NCBI GenBank assembly: GCA_002794785.1
Contig: NBBA01000009.1
Coordinates: forward strand, 1,054,001 to 1,118,000
DNA length: 64,000 nt
Direction: 5' to 3'
Origin: Coniferiporia sulphurascens
Lineage: Eukaryota > Basidiomycota > Agaricomycetes > Hymenochaetales > Hymenochaetaceae
Numbering within the stretch: position 1 is the first letter of the stretch; each line of letters opens with the position of its first letter. Shown in pieces: positions 22,615 through 35,178 of this stretch. The notes under the pieces were generated by a model. It was given only the letters and a program-made list of their open reading frames with translations, had not been told where the DNA came from and did not search any database. A program made the position numbers and the translations under genes.

Positions 22615-25600
22615 TTATATATCTTCGTCCTTGTCCTCCATTTGCGAGGGCTTGAGCATGCCAGGGATGCGCATAGCCGCGGTACGTTCCTCTTCCGCCT
22701 TCTGTGCCGCCTCCACCTCTTTCTCCTCGAGAAAGAGCTCGGCATTGTCCCCAGAAAACTCCTTGAGCTGTATGAGGAAGTCACGTAGAGAGAGTTTGAA
22801 GCGGTTGATATCGCCGTGGAACTCTCCCAAGCTGACAACGAAGTGCTGAACCTGTGCCCTTTATCACGAAGAACGTGTAATATTAGCTCTCGTCACAAAA
22901 ACGTGGATACTGGGCTGACTGAAAAAAGGCGTACATTTGCATGTGAGGGAAGGCTGACTTGAGCAAGTTGGTACAGTATTCCCGCAGGAATGCAGAGTTC
23001 GATACGTTTGGATCTGGGACAGTGGCAGGATCGAACAAGGGCGCCTGTATCTGGTTCGTCTCCACGAGCTGGAACATACGCGCGAGTAATACGCTCTGCA
23101 GCTTGAACCCGCTCTTGTGATCTGCATCGGTAAGAACATAGAAAATATCCTGCGTGATACTTAAAAAGAACTGCTGGAAGAAGGCGTTCGAGACTTGCGG
23201 CTCGGCAGATGCGAAATTGTTCACAACCTCCAAACAGACTAGAACAAGCAAGTCAGATAAAGATTCATTTTCTTAGAGATAAACATGTATACGATTTAGA
23301 CCCATGTCTGCAATATCCCGCATCGTATGTTTGATTGCCCAAATTATACTGTCCATAAACATCTTGAACTGGGGAGGAGACAATCCAAGCAAAGCTGTGG
23401 ACGACTAGCGTTAGCTAATTGTGGGCGAATGGAGGCCAAAATAACAAACCGGGAAAACAGTAGAAGTTAATGGCCCGTAGCAGCCTAAAGAATCCGACAC
23501 GGTGTTCAGGGAATTCTGAAAAGTCTTGATTGATCATGCTCAAGGTCGGTTCGAATACCGCATCCAACACTGGGGGCACCTGTGGCGTGAGAAGCCCCTA
23601 AAGACGGACAAACAATGTATTCATTCAAGAAGTTTGGATCGAAAACGCGTGGCTTACCCCTAACCGAGAGGTGATCGTCGCCATCACATTAAGGACTTCC
23701 GCATCGCGTGCAGTTGGGACATTCGTATTGTAATCACCGAGAATGGCGTCGAGTAGAGGCGGGATAAAATTACTGTAGACAGCGTCGAGATCCTCTGCTT
23801 TTTTGATGTAAGTCTCCATCAGCTTTAGAATTTCCTTTTTTACAGTCCGCAGCTGTCGAACTTTGGGTGTCTTGGTCGCAATCAGACCTGCCGAAAAATA
23901 TAGGTCATGAATAACCAGAACCCGACATACATAGATACGAAGTTATACCTTCCCGTGCGACCGTCTCACTGATGATCCCACTGACTGCTTTGTAAAGTCC
24001 TAGCATATCCATGAATATACGCCCAAGCTGCGGTAAAAAGAAGCTCCCGATGGATGTGCATGCAGAGACATTCGTCTTCAGAACATTAGCCAAGATTTTT
24101 ATATTGTCCATGCTACTGAGCACGTCCATATTTTGTGCTGCTTGTGCCATAAGAGAATCCCACTGCGGAAACGGATTAGGCGACGAAACGAGTAAAAAGA
24201 TGGGTCCGAACATACAGCGTTATTGGGCAGCTCCATAAGCTTAGCAATCAGCTTCTCTTGCTGAGGCTTGTTGGGCTGGGCAGAGATCATGTACCCGACG
24301 GCCTCGTAGAATGTATGAACCTGCTGGGGGGAGAGATCGACTGTAATGCGATGTAGTATTCGCAGGATTTCATCTACAAATGGTTCCTGTTCTCCTGACT
24401 GCTGCATGACAAAGTGGCGTCTGCATTTCTGTGCGATTTTGATAAATGTGTCGCATGCCATGTCCTGTACACCTTCATGTGTTTCGTGCATGAATTCGAA
24501 TAGCTTGTTTACAACGGTCTTGAGGAATTTCCAATGGGCCTTTAAGAAGCGCGGATACTGTCCGACGATGTACATTATATTTGAGGCGACGATAGCTTTA
24601 TTATCCTTCCCGCGCTTCATTTCTACGAGGCCGAGAAGTTCTTTAATGACCGTCACGAGAAATCGTTTCTCCGTTTCCTCGTCTGAGAAAATCTGTGAGC
24701 CGAACCCCAACAAACTTCAGGACGAAAACTCACTCATAGCGCCAGAAATCGAACCAATGGCCCAGCAAAGCGTGTTAAGGTTGTTCCATGACCATTCCGT
24801 ACCATCCACTTGTTTGCCAAGCTTTTCAGTGAGAATAGTCTCGGTATCAAGAACGTCCAAATGGGTCAAGTAGACAAGTAGTTCGCGCATCGATTTGTAC
24901 AGAACAATGGTGTCACTTTCCTTCATGAACTCACGCACGACTTCACCTTCATCATTTTCCACTACAAGAACCTTAAACGGTGGATGAGTAAGTTTCATTT
25001 ATACAAGTTCTCGACGATCTCACTAACCTCTTCAGGCTTGACCATCTTTTCAATAACGACAAGGCGGAGATTAGAGAGAACATCGCTGTATATGTTTTTT
25101 CGTAACGATATGCTGTTCAGCATTGACGATCCACCCAGGTTGAGTCCCATAAGTAACCCTGAGTCCCCAATTGGAAGGCTCTGGATCTCCTCATATAATT
25201 CCGCGACTAGCTTCAGCCAATATTCCAGGCAGATCTTAAAGACCTCCCGCTCGTCAACCTGCGAGATCTTCACCATGTACAGGTGAGCATTCAGTAGTAC
25301 GTCACGGTTTTGCTCTGTCTCAACTGCGCGTAGATGGTTTGAGAGGAAGTTCGTAAGGAAGAGCGCGAGGTTCAGGACAAGTTCTTGCCCTGCATCGTTT
25401 GCGTTTGCGTAGGCTTCGGCGATATTTGTGTTCGGTGGGATCATACGATTAACAGAGGTCATTACCATTGCGAAGAGAATAACGAATTTGGGATCGTATT
25501 CCGGCCCAACACTCAATGACGCAATCTCAGCTAAATTTTTCAGAGTCACATTTCTGAATTCAGAGACCTCGAGGAACTGTAAAGGGCCAGTTAGAATCGT

Positions 25601-26683
25601 TTTCTGCCCTAATTTATACTTGATGCAACCTACCCTCGTCATAAGCAGGTCTATAATTGTTGTTTCAAAAATGTAACCAAGCGGGATCCAGTTCAAGAAG
25701 CGCAGGAGTGTTTCTAACGTCGCTTTGATAAGCGAGGTCTTCTGAGCCTCTTCGAGGACCTCTAAGCAAAGCTTGAATATCTCCGAGAATTCGCCACACA
25801 TCTGGTTCTTTAAGCTCTTAGTCTTCGCCTGCGTCATCTGCTCAGCCGAGAAGTCAAATATCTCCTCAGATAGGAGCTTAAGGATGACCATGTTGTTTTC
25901 GCAGAGCGTTAGGTTAGTTTTGGACGATTCCACGAGCTCTGGAATGAAGTTGGGCCAGTTGTGTGGCCATTCTTGTTTGAGAATCTACGGAAGTTAGGTC
26001 ACATAATACGAGAGATACGTGCAACTTACCTGCACTAGAGCCAGATTAAGTTTGTTAACATAAGATTTCTCCTTGCGCATAGAAGCGTCGTCTGACGATA
26101 CTTTTACGACAACTCCAACAATGAAGTTGCGGATTCCTAAACTCCGGTTCAATACGTGCCCAACAAGCTATGTATCAAAGGTACTGACCTTGTCGTTGGC
26201 CATCAGGCAGTGATTTCCAACGCGTCTGAACAAGTTTCTCGAGAATTTGTAGGCCTATATACTAAAAATGCGACGTGTATAAGCAACACGCATCTCATCG
26301 GCTGGCATCGGCGCTATGGTAGCACGGACCTTCGACTGCTGAAACGAGGAGCGTTCCAAAACTTCCGGTACACGTGTCCAGGAGTCCGGATGCTCCTCAA
26401 ATTGGGTCAGCACACGCTGCGCCATTTGTTGCTGAAGTCAAATGTCCCATGTCAGCACCTTTGTCCGTCTTACAACAGAGCTACGGATCCACGCACTTCA
26501 TTGCCCGAACCCGAATAAAAGGCCATTACGACGCGATCTAGGAGCTCAACATCGAAGGGCTCGCGCGAGAAATCCAGTAGAGCCTGAGATTTGAGAACAG
26601 GGTAAGCACATGAAGCGGTAGCCGACGCGATGACCATCGGTCGATGCGACGCATTCAGCCAACATTAGGACACATACCTCCAT
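22615..26683 (-). CDS. crm1: Exportin-1 / CRM1, copy B (Val at the leptomycin position)
   Basis: This is a second complete CRM1 gene, inverted relative to copy A. The first exon is ATGGAG (26683-26678), followed by GTATGT...CTCAG and GCTCTACTGG, giving [20 protein letters not shown]. The alternative in-frame ATG at 26637 lies inside this intron and is less likely. The order of landmarks matches copy [93 protein letters not shown]; ending [13 protein letters not shown] at 22615. No stop or frameshift was found. The codon at 24624-24626 on the - strand is GTA (Val) where copy A has Cys. This position is Cys in leptomycin-sensitive CRM1 and Thr in resistant S. cerevisiae. Copy B is probably expressed, since its reading frame is kept despite strong synonymous divergence. 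Confidence 0.96.
23854..24611 (-). repeat. 758 bp identical tract between CRM1 copies (copy B side)
   Basis: Partner of 15383-16140; see that entry. The Val codon that distinguishes this copy lies 13-15 bases outside the tract, at 24624-24626. Confidence 0.9.
25287..25378 (-). repeat. Short identical patch between CRM1 copies (copy B side)
   Basis: Partner of 14605-14696. The first differences flank it at 25286 and 25379. Confidence 0.8.
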
Positions 26684-28670
26684 GACCGTCGCGCACGACT
26701 AATATAATTGTTCGTGAACAATAGATAGGTGCGTCGGGGTGAATTCAAGGAGCTTAGAGGATGCCCGAAGATGTGAGCGTCGGGTTGCCGGAGGTCGATG
26801 GTAGATGGGACCCGGATGGGTAGAGGGCCACCCGGATGTAGGCCGTGCGGCGGTGCTTTCCGAAAATGGATACCAGGCTTCGCTGCATATACTTAATGAC
26901 GTGCATCGTGTGGCGGTGATCAATAAGTATACGCGAAACTCGCATTACAATATTAATATTAGCGTCCGGGTGATTTACCTTTTCTTGAATGTCTCCCATG
27001 ACAGAAAAGGCTGGGTACTCATGGAAACTTGCGTTGGATACGATTTCGTTTGCAGACAATATTAATGACAATGCGTGGCTAATTTTAATGATTTTATGCT
27101 CAAAGGGAAGCATACTATGACAATAGGAGAACAGATACAATAATCATTTTAAGTCACAGGATGAAGTAGACTGCTTTTCTCCCGCTCCCTTTCTACGCCC
27201 GGATGGCTTCTTATTGTCATATTGTCCAATAGCAGTCAACAGTAGAAGTGACTAAGGATTATGGTATGGCCGACGGGCATATTAGTTGTCCAGTTGGCTG
27301 TGCGCCTGCGCCAACTGGGCCATTTCCCAACTAACGTACTATACATTGGGTTAGCGACCAGGTTATGCGTGAGGAAACGGAAAAGCGATACACCTACACG
27401 ATATTTCCCCGCTCACGCAATCGTGCAAAACGTGAAACTGATGGAACCCCTTTCTGGGTCAACGGGGCCCCCATCGGCTTTGCCTTGAAGCCCCTCCGTA
27501 AGGGTAGCGGAGATGTTGGAAAATGCACTAACGCGGGTGCAGATGTCCATAAATGCGGAGTACGGAGTTCTTGCACAGATTATGATATATTTGAGTAAAA
27601 AGATAGAGTCTCCTGTATGAGTTAGAAGGGTAGGTCAGCTGAGGCTCCGCGATGGCTAGTGAGGATATGTCGAGAAAGAAGTCGGCCTCCTCTTATACAC
27701 ATTCCTCCTAGGATTCGTATATAGGTGGACAATAACATGACACTGCGCACCTGACGAAGGACGCGCACAGGATGGTTCGGCGCCGCCTGTAGCTGTACGA
27801 TGGTCATCCAATTGTCAGGGTGGATCGGCTGCGCTCTGGAAAGATTAGGGCTTAGTGCAGATTGTCAAAGCGTACACATGTATGTACATGGCACAGCACA
27901 GGAGCCTGTTAGCAGGGGGTGAAAAGAGTACGAACAGCAAGTATCAGAATCAGACGGCGTGGTGTTCGGACCCACAAGTGAGATAATACGAGTTGAAGTA
28001 GAGGGATCGCATGAGAAGTAAGTTAGCGAGTACAGATAGGTTTGGACTCGGGGTTGTCGGGCGGAGGTATATCGGAAAGCATTTTGAGACCAGCTCTGCA
28101 GATTAGCATCCGGTAGCATGCTCCTTAAGCTTGTCAAGTTGCATTTGGGTCAAAGACAGGAATATTGTTTTTTCGGCACTGTAAATTTGTGGCCGCGGCG
28201 TTCCACGCTCACAGGTTCTTTGAAAATGTAAAGACTGCACACCAGTATCGAATTGTGTCCATCAAACCGAACGACAACAAGGCCACTGCCATGCAGCATT
28301 GTTTTTTTTTTGCTTGATACAACTCATTGTGGGAGATTTTGTCTTTAGGCCGAGCACAGGACCCAGGAGTGTGAAGGGGTTGACGAAGATGAGGGGCGTC
28401 TGAGGCCTGTGTGAGGCTCAAGGCCGGAGTCGGCGATAACTAAAGCCACAGTTCAACAAAGCAAGAGATCACGTGCGGATCGACTTCGCGCGACAATTGT
28501 GAGCATTTAGTCTTTCAAGGATTTGGCGCCGTCGACCCGTTCTTCATCGATTCCCAAGCCAAACATTACTGGCAATCCACGCACACACTGTTTGTCCATT
28601 CTGTGAGCCTTTGAACGCGTCGCTTTTATTGCAGTTACTTACTGCGTTCTGCGATCAGGCCGACACCACC
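26684..28670. other. 2 kb region with no recognisable gene
   Basis: This is the largest empty stretch of the window. It lies between the divergent starts of CRM1 copy B (-) and the RAP1GDS1-like gene (+) and must hold both promoters. Open frames such as 27365-27598 (+) and 26754-27140 (-) match nothing I recognise. A nested inverted repeat is present at 27282-27334. There is a run of nine T near 28301-28312. I see no tRNA and no transposase. Confidence 0.5.
27282..27334. repeat. Nested inverted repeat
   Basis: The outer arms are TTAGTTG and CAACTAA; the inner arms are CCAGTTGG and CCAACTGG around a 13 nt loop. All arm bases pair. The spacing between outer and inner arms is unequal (1 and 9 nt). 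It could form a cruciform or serve as a dyad binding site. It is not inside a recognised gene. Confidence 0.55.
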
Positions 28671-31312
28671 ATGAGCGCCTCCGAACCGGCGGCCAACACC
28701 AGCTCGCGCGCTGCGCGCAAACTCGGTGATCTCCTCGCGAGTATCGAAGTCAACGCTGACTGGCCCACTGTCGAAATTACTGCAAAATCACTCGCCAATG
28801 GCCTACGCATTCGCGGAGGTCCAGGTAAGACGCCTGGACAAACTGCGTATACAACTCACTCGTAAATCGCCAAATATTACCTGTAGTCGACGAGCACACT
28901 GCATTCGGGAGGACACTCCTCCCGCAAACCCTCACCTTACTCCTCAAAGCCGCGCTCGAGGGTCCACGTGTCCCAGACGATACGCACGCTTCGGCAATCT
29001 TCGAGCTCCTGCGTGTCGGAGCGAACTTGTGCATGGACCACAGTACGTTTCTCTTATCAATGTATCAAACAATTCATTCATAACTGTTGCAGATGAGAAT
29101 CGCGGCTACCTTCTTGATTCCGGCTTCCCGCAGCTCGTTGTATCTTTGTTAGAAGGGTATGCAGAAACACTCCCTGAGATTCCTTCGCAGCAGCCAATTC
29201 CGCTCTCAAATTTGCACCTCGGGATAATCAAAACCGCAATTGGGGCCCTACTAAATCTGAGTCTGGGATACGGTGGGTTGTACCCAGCCCTTCGACTTCC
29301 AAGCACTAAGTCTTCGATCAGAGCCCGTACAGACACGTCTGATTTCACTCGAGGTTCCCGTGACGCTGCTTCGCCTATCTATTTCCATTTACCCCCCAGG
29401 TGCATGGCTTTTGACAGGTGAAGCGGATTTGGCCCCAATAGATGCGGAATGCTGGCTTGTAAGAAAGGGGATATCCGATTGGTCGTGGAGAGCCATTTCA
29501 AGCCTGAAAGATAATCGTGCGTCCTGCCCTATCTCAATTTGGTATCTGGGCGTCTAATCTTCTAGTACGAGCAGAAACGCAACAGTCTCTTTTCGGGCCG
29601 GAATCTCTCCCTTACCTCGTAGTCCCCTTGAAAGCTTTCGTCCCGCCCTTTTCTACCCCAACTAATACGCTGTTCGCTGATGCTAATGTTCGAAACTCCT
29701 TACTTTCCGCCGACGTAGAGGTTCTGGAGGAGGCCTGTGAACTCATTGAGTCAATAACAATGGATGTGGAGGATGCCCGTCAGGCCCTTGCGCGTGGTAT
29801 GGCCTTCAATGAACAGCCACCATGCTTGGCGCTTTTACTAGACTTCGTCGAATTTGCGGAGTACGTACCTTGTTGGCAAGACGCGGGTGTACCGCTCGAC
29901 GAGGTTTCGCGCTGGAAGCATGCGGTTGATCTATGTAAGACAGCAGTTATTAAAGCGGTCGTGGAGATTTCTGGCGAGGAGGACAATCTTGACATCCTGT
30001 GGGATGCGGCGGCCTCCGAGAATAAATTTGTACCGCGCATGACGAAATGGTTGCTCGAGACGCGCGATGTGGCTCCCAGTGAGGTACGTGACGATCTGGT
30101 CATTTGTGCAACACTCAGTTTAGGAAATCTGGTACGAAAAGGTAAAAAAAAAAGCATTGATATCTGTTCCAGTGGAAAGTGAAGGCTTATCACTTGGTTT
30201 CTCCTAGAAAAATATTCTGTGACTCTGGTGAAAACGCCCATCTCGATTACACCCCTTCTCATGGGACACTTGACCATTTCCACTGATATGAAAGTGAAGC
30301 ACGGTGTTATTGGCCTCCTTAAACATCTTGCTCAGTCTCCGTCGAACCGATCTGTTCTTGGCGAGGCTGGTGTCCTGGAAGCACTGCGTACCTGCCAGAT
30401 TTTCGGCGACAAGGCCGATATTGCTGAGATTGTGCAGATGTCCGCAATTAATCTTTCCAAATACTTATGCACAAACAACGGTGCGTGTTCTGCATGCGCA
30501 TATCACTCCCTCCTGAAAATGGTTTGATATATTTCCCCCAACAGTGACCAATGCAATTGCCTGCGTATTAAATGTTGATGACGATGAGCCTGTAACGTCG
30601 TGCCTCAGCCAAGTGCTTGCTTTATCCAGCCGCTCGGATTCGGTTCCTGTCAAAAGTGAAGGTGCACGTGTTTTGGTAAACGTGATAAAGTCACTGTGTT
30701 CGTGTTCAGGCGATTTGCACGAATCACGCAGACAGCTCGCTATTCAAGCCGTAACTTCTTTGGAGTCGGCGAAAACTCTTGCACAACTTCTTGGGCGAAG
30801 TGAAAAGCATGTTATTTTACTCAACGAAGCGATCATTGCAATGATGCTCCTCAGTCATCAGCCCAAAGGAGGTAGGCTTTAGTATTGTTGATCGCATGAA
30901 TTTAAATTTTCTGACATGATTTCGTTCAGCGATATTCATACTAGATGCAGTGGTGACCGAGCTTCTTAAGGAAATCCACCCACCTTCACGGCAAAACAGT
31001 TTCAATACGTCCTCCACACTCATGCTAGGAGACAGCCCTTCGTCGCCCATAGTTGCCCCATCGAGCGCGCTTGATATGCTTGTGACGGTGCTCAAGAATA
31101 CCGGGGGAAAGTTCCCCGCAGAGCTGCGCACAAACCTCTGTGCTCTGCTTGGGAAGCTCGGGCGGGAAGGTCTGAAAACGGAATCCGGCGGCCGGGAACG
31201 CGAAGTTGAAAAGCTCCGCGCAGCAACCCGCTTGGCCCTGGAATCGGCACAGACCACTCCAGACTCCCTTGTATTGAGCGCTGCGGCGCGCAAGGCACTG
31301 GAGACGTGGTGA
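28671..31312 (+). CDS. Armadillo-repeat protein, RAP1GDS1 (SmgGDS)-like
   Basis: SmgGDS proteins are armadillo-repeat solenoids that bind and promote nucleotide exchange on small GTPases such as RhoA and Rap1. The start ATG at 28671 gives MSASEPAANTSSRAARKLGD. ARM-like helices follow: LLPQTLTLLLKAALEGPRVP, FELLRVGANLCMDHNENRGY, FPQLVVSLLEGY, IKTAIGALLNLSLGY, VEVLEEACELIESITMDVED, VKHGVIGLLKHLAQSPSNRS and VLGEAGVLEALRTCQIFGDK. The phrases 'ANLCMDHNENR' and 'KHGVIGLLKHLAQ' are characteristic of the RAP1GDS1 group. A C-terminal part rich in charged residues ends ALETW at 31312. There are about nine short introns and roughly 700 residues. The family assignment rests on my recall of these motifs. 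Another ARM family such as Vac8 is the main alternative. Confidence 0.72.
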
Positions 31313-31731
31313 GCTTTCGCTAGCTTGGCAGAAGCCATCATAGCGTATATGTGGATCAGATAGATTGACAGGCTATTTTGTGTAATGGCGCTTGTGTTCC
31401 TGAATTTATTACTACTCTTGTGTGTACCCGATGTATAGGATTAGGTATCTACTGCGTATATTAGTCCAGCTCTCGTTTCCTCCAGTTGCTTACGATAACG
31501 TGCTGATGCCGACGGTAGCGGCTACAGAATGCCGGTACAGCCGGTGCTCGGGGAACTTTGGTTCCACGCAGGTACAAGTTTAGCCCGTGCGCACAGAAAC
31601 TGATGATTCAATCTCGTCGACACTGATACATTTGCTGAAAATAAGAGCAGGCTATACCGCGAAAAGTCAACAACAACATTAGCGGCTACAAAAAAGATAC
31701 GTTGCAACAAGGCAACCAAGGCAAATCTCAA
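31313..31731. other. Intergenic region
   Basis: These 419 bases lie between two tandem + strand genes. They should contain the promoter of the enoyl-CoA hydratase/isomerase gene. Nothing else is visible. Confidence 0.5.
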
Positions 31732-33084
31732 ATGAGCACACTCAGCATCGACGTCGGAGCGGGCATAGCGACTCTGACTTTCAATCGACCCCAATCTTTG
31801 AACGCAATAACCTCAGAGGGTGAGCGCTGTTGTCTTTCATCTCTGATAATAAGTAGCCTATAATGAAAAACCGGTCGCAAGATTATAGTGCTCTCGCGGA
31901 AGCGCTACGTGAAATCGACGCGCGGGAAGACGTCGTGATCACGCTCTTGCGAGGTGTGTTTCGCTCCACTGAACAAACGTCAATGTTCATTGCATGTTTC
32001 CACTGACTTGCATACCTCCTTGGTAGCCACTGGAAAATGGTTTTGCGCGTACGTGCGACATTTACCAAGTGCTGTACCCGAGATGGCTAATATGAAACTT
32101 CGCTATGCATTAGAGGGACAGATGTCAAAGCCTCACGGAAAACTGTTGCCTCTGCTTCCGTGAGGGAGAACTTTGTTGAAGCCGTTGCACGAAGTAATAC
32201 GGATTGTAGCAGAGCCGTAAGTCGATCCTCTCCTTCCGGCCTTTTCGGACTACTAGTGGTTGAACCTGAGAAAAAAAACAGCTTTATACGCATAGCAAAC
32301 TCCTTGTCGCCGCCCTTAATGGGCCAGTTATGGGTATGTGCCAGAAGCTCGCGCATTTATGAAGTGTCCTGAACTATTTATAGGGATCGCATCGGGTTTG
32401 TGCAGCACACCCTGAAGAGGGAACGAAATTGATCACAGTTTTCCCTTTCTTCACAAGCTTTTCTGGGGCATTTTGATTTCATTTACTGTATGCCAAATGC
32501 ATGGTTATCTGTGCCGTTTACATTTCTCGGTGGGTAGCGCAGGTTCAGCGGGCTTTTACACCTGCGTTAATTATGTTTGTCAGGTATAATCGCAGAGGCA
32601 GGTTCGAGCGTCAGCTTTGTTAACCGAAGTGAATGAGATTGTTACCCTCACAATCCTCCGACTCTTCTTCTGACCAACGCGCACAGTGGGTTTATCAAAA
32701 GCAAACGAAGTATTGATCCTTGGGAAGAAGATGGATGCAGACGAGCTCCTTGCTTGCGGTTTTGTAAAGTAAATCGCTTCTTCTTGCCCAGCGAGTATGT
32801 TTACTAATATCGGCCAACGCACCCGTAGTAAGATCTTCCCCACGCAGAGCTGCGAGTCTTTCCATGCGTCCGTTCGCAGCCACCTAGAGAAGGAACTTGA
32901 GGGCTTGGACCCTGCCGCGGTTCTCAAGATCAAGGAGCTCATACAATTCGGGATCAATGAGAAAAACTCGAAGGATGGCACAAACTTGCGTGAGAGCTAT
33001 GCACAGGCCGAACGTTTCTCATCCGGCGTCCCTACGAAACGCTTTTTGCAGATAGCGACAAAGGAGATCAAACACAAGCTATAG
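31732..33084 (+). CDS. Peroxisomal enoyl-CoA hydratase/isomerase (Eci1-like)
   Basis: This is a crotonase-fold enzyme, probably the delta3-delta2-enoyl-CoA isomerase needed to beta-oxidise unsaturated fatty acids. The start ATG at 31732 gives MSTLSIDVGAGIATLTFNRP and then QSLNAITSE. Splicing gives EDVVITLLR, then ATGKWFCA and GTDVKASRKT, then ASVRENFVEAVARSNTDCSR, LYTHSKLLVAALNGPVMG, HFDFIYCMPNAWLSVPFTFL, GIIAEAGSSVSFVNRMG and ANEVLILGKKMDADELLACG. The oxyanion-hole segments (FCAGTD and NGPVMG) and the Glu of AEAGSS are present. The C-terminus is ATKEIKHKL; the final HKL is a plausible type-1 peroxisome signal, compared with HRL in yeast Eci1. There are about nine introns, all of which must splice to keep frame. 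Length is about 280 residues. Confidence 0.88.
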
Positions 33085-33503
33085 CACACTATTTCCAGGA
33101 TTTGTCGATTTCCCCAAATTTGTCTATGCGCTGTACGCTAGTTTTCGGCCGTTGTTTAACTAATTTTTTCTCTGCTTTTAACGTCGTCATACTAAGACAG
33201 TTGCGTAAGTATGTAGCCAGAGTACGACAGTCATCAAAAAGTATTTAACCCGGAAGTTCCGATGTCGGCCCCAGCCACACACGGATCTGACAAATTGGGT
33301 GCTTAATTACCCGGAAGGGAAGCGGACATCGCAGCCTCCACGTGAATATCGGCACCAAAACGTCGACTTTCACCCACATTCCTGCTGATGAGCTCAGCAA
33401 CGGTCTCCGACATCGGCTTGTCTCCTTACTCTCGTCCAGCGCGTAGGTGCTGGTTTAAAGCACAGTGTCGAACAGCCTAGTGAATTCCGCACGACCTAGG
33501 TGG
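33085..33503. other. Intergenic region
   Basis: These 419 bases lie between the tandem isomerase and pirin genes and should contain the pirin promoter. No gene, repeat or RNA is visible. Confidence 0.5.
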
Positions 33504-35102
33504 ATGTTTAAATATCTCTTCGCCGCATCCATCACCACCATCGTAGCTCTTTTCCTTGCACCACACTTCCTGGATAACTTACTGTTTTCCGCCAACTCTT
33601 TCAAGAACAGGAGCGTCTACTCTACTATGACTTCCACATCCGTTTCCCGGTCTGTCGCGAGCAAGGTGCTTGCCATTGAGCAAGCCGAGGTAATGTTCAG
33701 TACCTCTGAGGCCGAGTGTAACACACTAACGCACACTTTGGTAGGGCGCCGGAGCACGCGTCCGCCGCTCTATTGGGTCTACGAACTTAAGAAACTTAAC
33801 CCCTTTTTTGATGCTCGACCACTTCCACGTCTCTAAGGGAGCGGTGAGCTCATAAGCACTGCTCCGTTTCACGCATATAGCCGTCTTAACGGTATACAGG
33901 GGTTTCCAGATCATCCACACCGCGGACAAGCGACTGTAACTTACATGCTGGAGGGCTCGAGTAACCATGAAGACTCTGCAGGTCATAAAGGAACGATCGT
34001 AGCAGGCGGTGTCCAATGGATGTGCGCGGTACGTAAGCCGTTCTTTATTCGTCGATCGTTTCTAAAACCACTATGAAACAGGGAAGGGGAAGTGAGCAAA
34101 TCCCTCCTCCTGTTCTCTGACTTTTCCCTTTCGCTCCATCTTACTTTAAACCCACTTAGTTATTCATGCCGAAATGCCGGTGCATGCGCCTGGCCAACCG
34201 GAGCCGCGGGGGCTTCAACTGTGGGTTGACCTTCCCAAACAAGTACGCACCCCCAGCCTCGACTGTTATATTACCCATTAATCGATTATATTCAGTTCAA
34301 AATGGTGGAGCCTAGCTATCAGGAACTTGGTCCTGAGGGGTGAGATCAAATTGAGTCGGCAGGAATAACAACTTATCCTGTTCTTGCTCTAGTGTTCTGA
34401 AGGCTTTCCCGGAGGGTCCGGATGGCGGAATTGTGATCAAGGTTATAAGTGGGAAAAGCTTTGGCATCGAGTCTCCTGTTCGTCCACTCGGCGGGTGTTG
34501 GTTCTTCCATGTTATTTTCCGGAAGAAGGGTACTTTCTTTCAAGAGCTTCGTGAGTGGGCATCCATTTCCGATCCCTTGTGTTAACCTAATTTTTTGTAC
34601 CTTTTTCCAGCCGCCGGGTGGACAACTTTCTTCTACAGTGAGCCTCAATAATTTCTTTTGCTTTGTACGCATGAAATGCTAATGTAGCATTAGACTTGAA
34701 AGGGTCGGTGAAGGTTGGGTCAGACGACTTGCCCTACGGACCTTTCTACACCGTTGTTCTTTCCGCTAACAAGAATGAGACGGGTGTACAATTAACTGCG
34801 ACTGAGGACAACACCGAGCTGGTTCTTGTACGATATCTACTTCATTAAGTCTAGTTTGACTCTTTAAGCTGATGCCTCGGTTTGAAGATTTCTGGTGAAC
34901 CGCTTGACCAGACTGTTTTTCAGTACGGACCATTCGTCATGACTTCGCGCGAAGAAGTGCAACAGACCCTCATGGATTGTATGTTGTGCAGCTTTTCTGC
35001 TTTCTTGATCTACCTTAACTAAGACGCCATCCTGCAGACCAACTTGCAAAGAACGGGTTCGAAAAAGCACACTCTTGGAAGAGCGAGATTGGTGGTCTTT
35101 GA
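33504..35102 (+). CDS. Pirin-family cupin protein with hydrophobic N-terminal leader
   Basis: Pirins are iron-binding bicupins. Human pirin is a nuclear redox-sensitive co-regulator, and some members have quercetinase activity. The first ATG at 33504 gives MFKYLFAASITTIVALFLAP, a hydrophobic stretch that could be a membrane anchor or mitochondrial leader. A second in-frame Met at MTSTSVSRS would give the usual length. The body is typical: GAGARVRRSIG, FLMLDHFHVSKGAGFPDHPH, RGQATVTYMLEGSSNHEDSA, HKGTIVAGGVQWMCA, then GLQLWVDLP and LPPGWTTFFYT. The metal ligands are present as HPH, HAEM and a later cupin. The C-terminus ends SWKSEIGGL with TGA at 35100-35102. There are about ten introns. It is convergent with NSA1, 76 bases away. 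Confidence 0.9.
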
Positions 35103-35178
35103 AGTTGCCGTTCGAGCATGCTTTCCGTATAACATAATCTAGATGTAATCGGTCTAGTAGGGCCGACGTGAATACAGC

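Larger units (their letters stand above)
22615..26683 (-). repeat. Arm B of a 4 kb inverted gene duplication
   Basis: This is the partner of arm A at 13347-17368. The arms face each other across about 5.2 kb holding the OTU, AKR7 and MCT-1 genes. Divergence is uneven along the arm, with long identical patches set in a diverged background. Confidence 0.9.

Noticed and set aside
26635..26637. ATG at 26637 as the start of CRM1 copy B
   Set aside because: It lies inside an intron. The ATGGAG exon at 26678-26683 spliced to GCTCTACTGG gives [13 protein letters not shown], which matches copy A and the family start.
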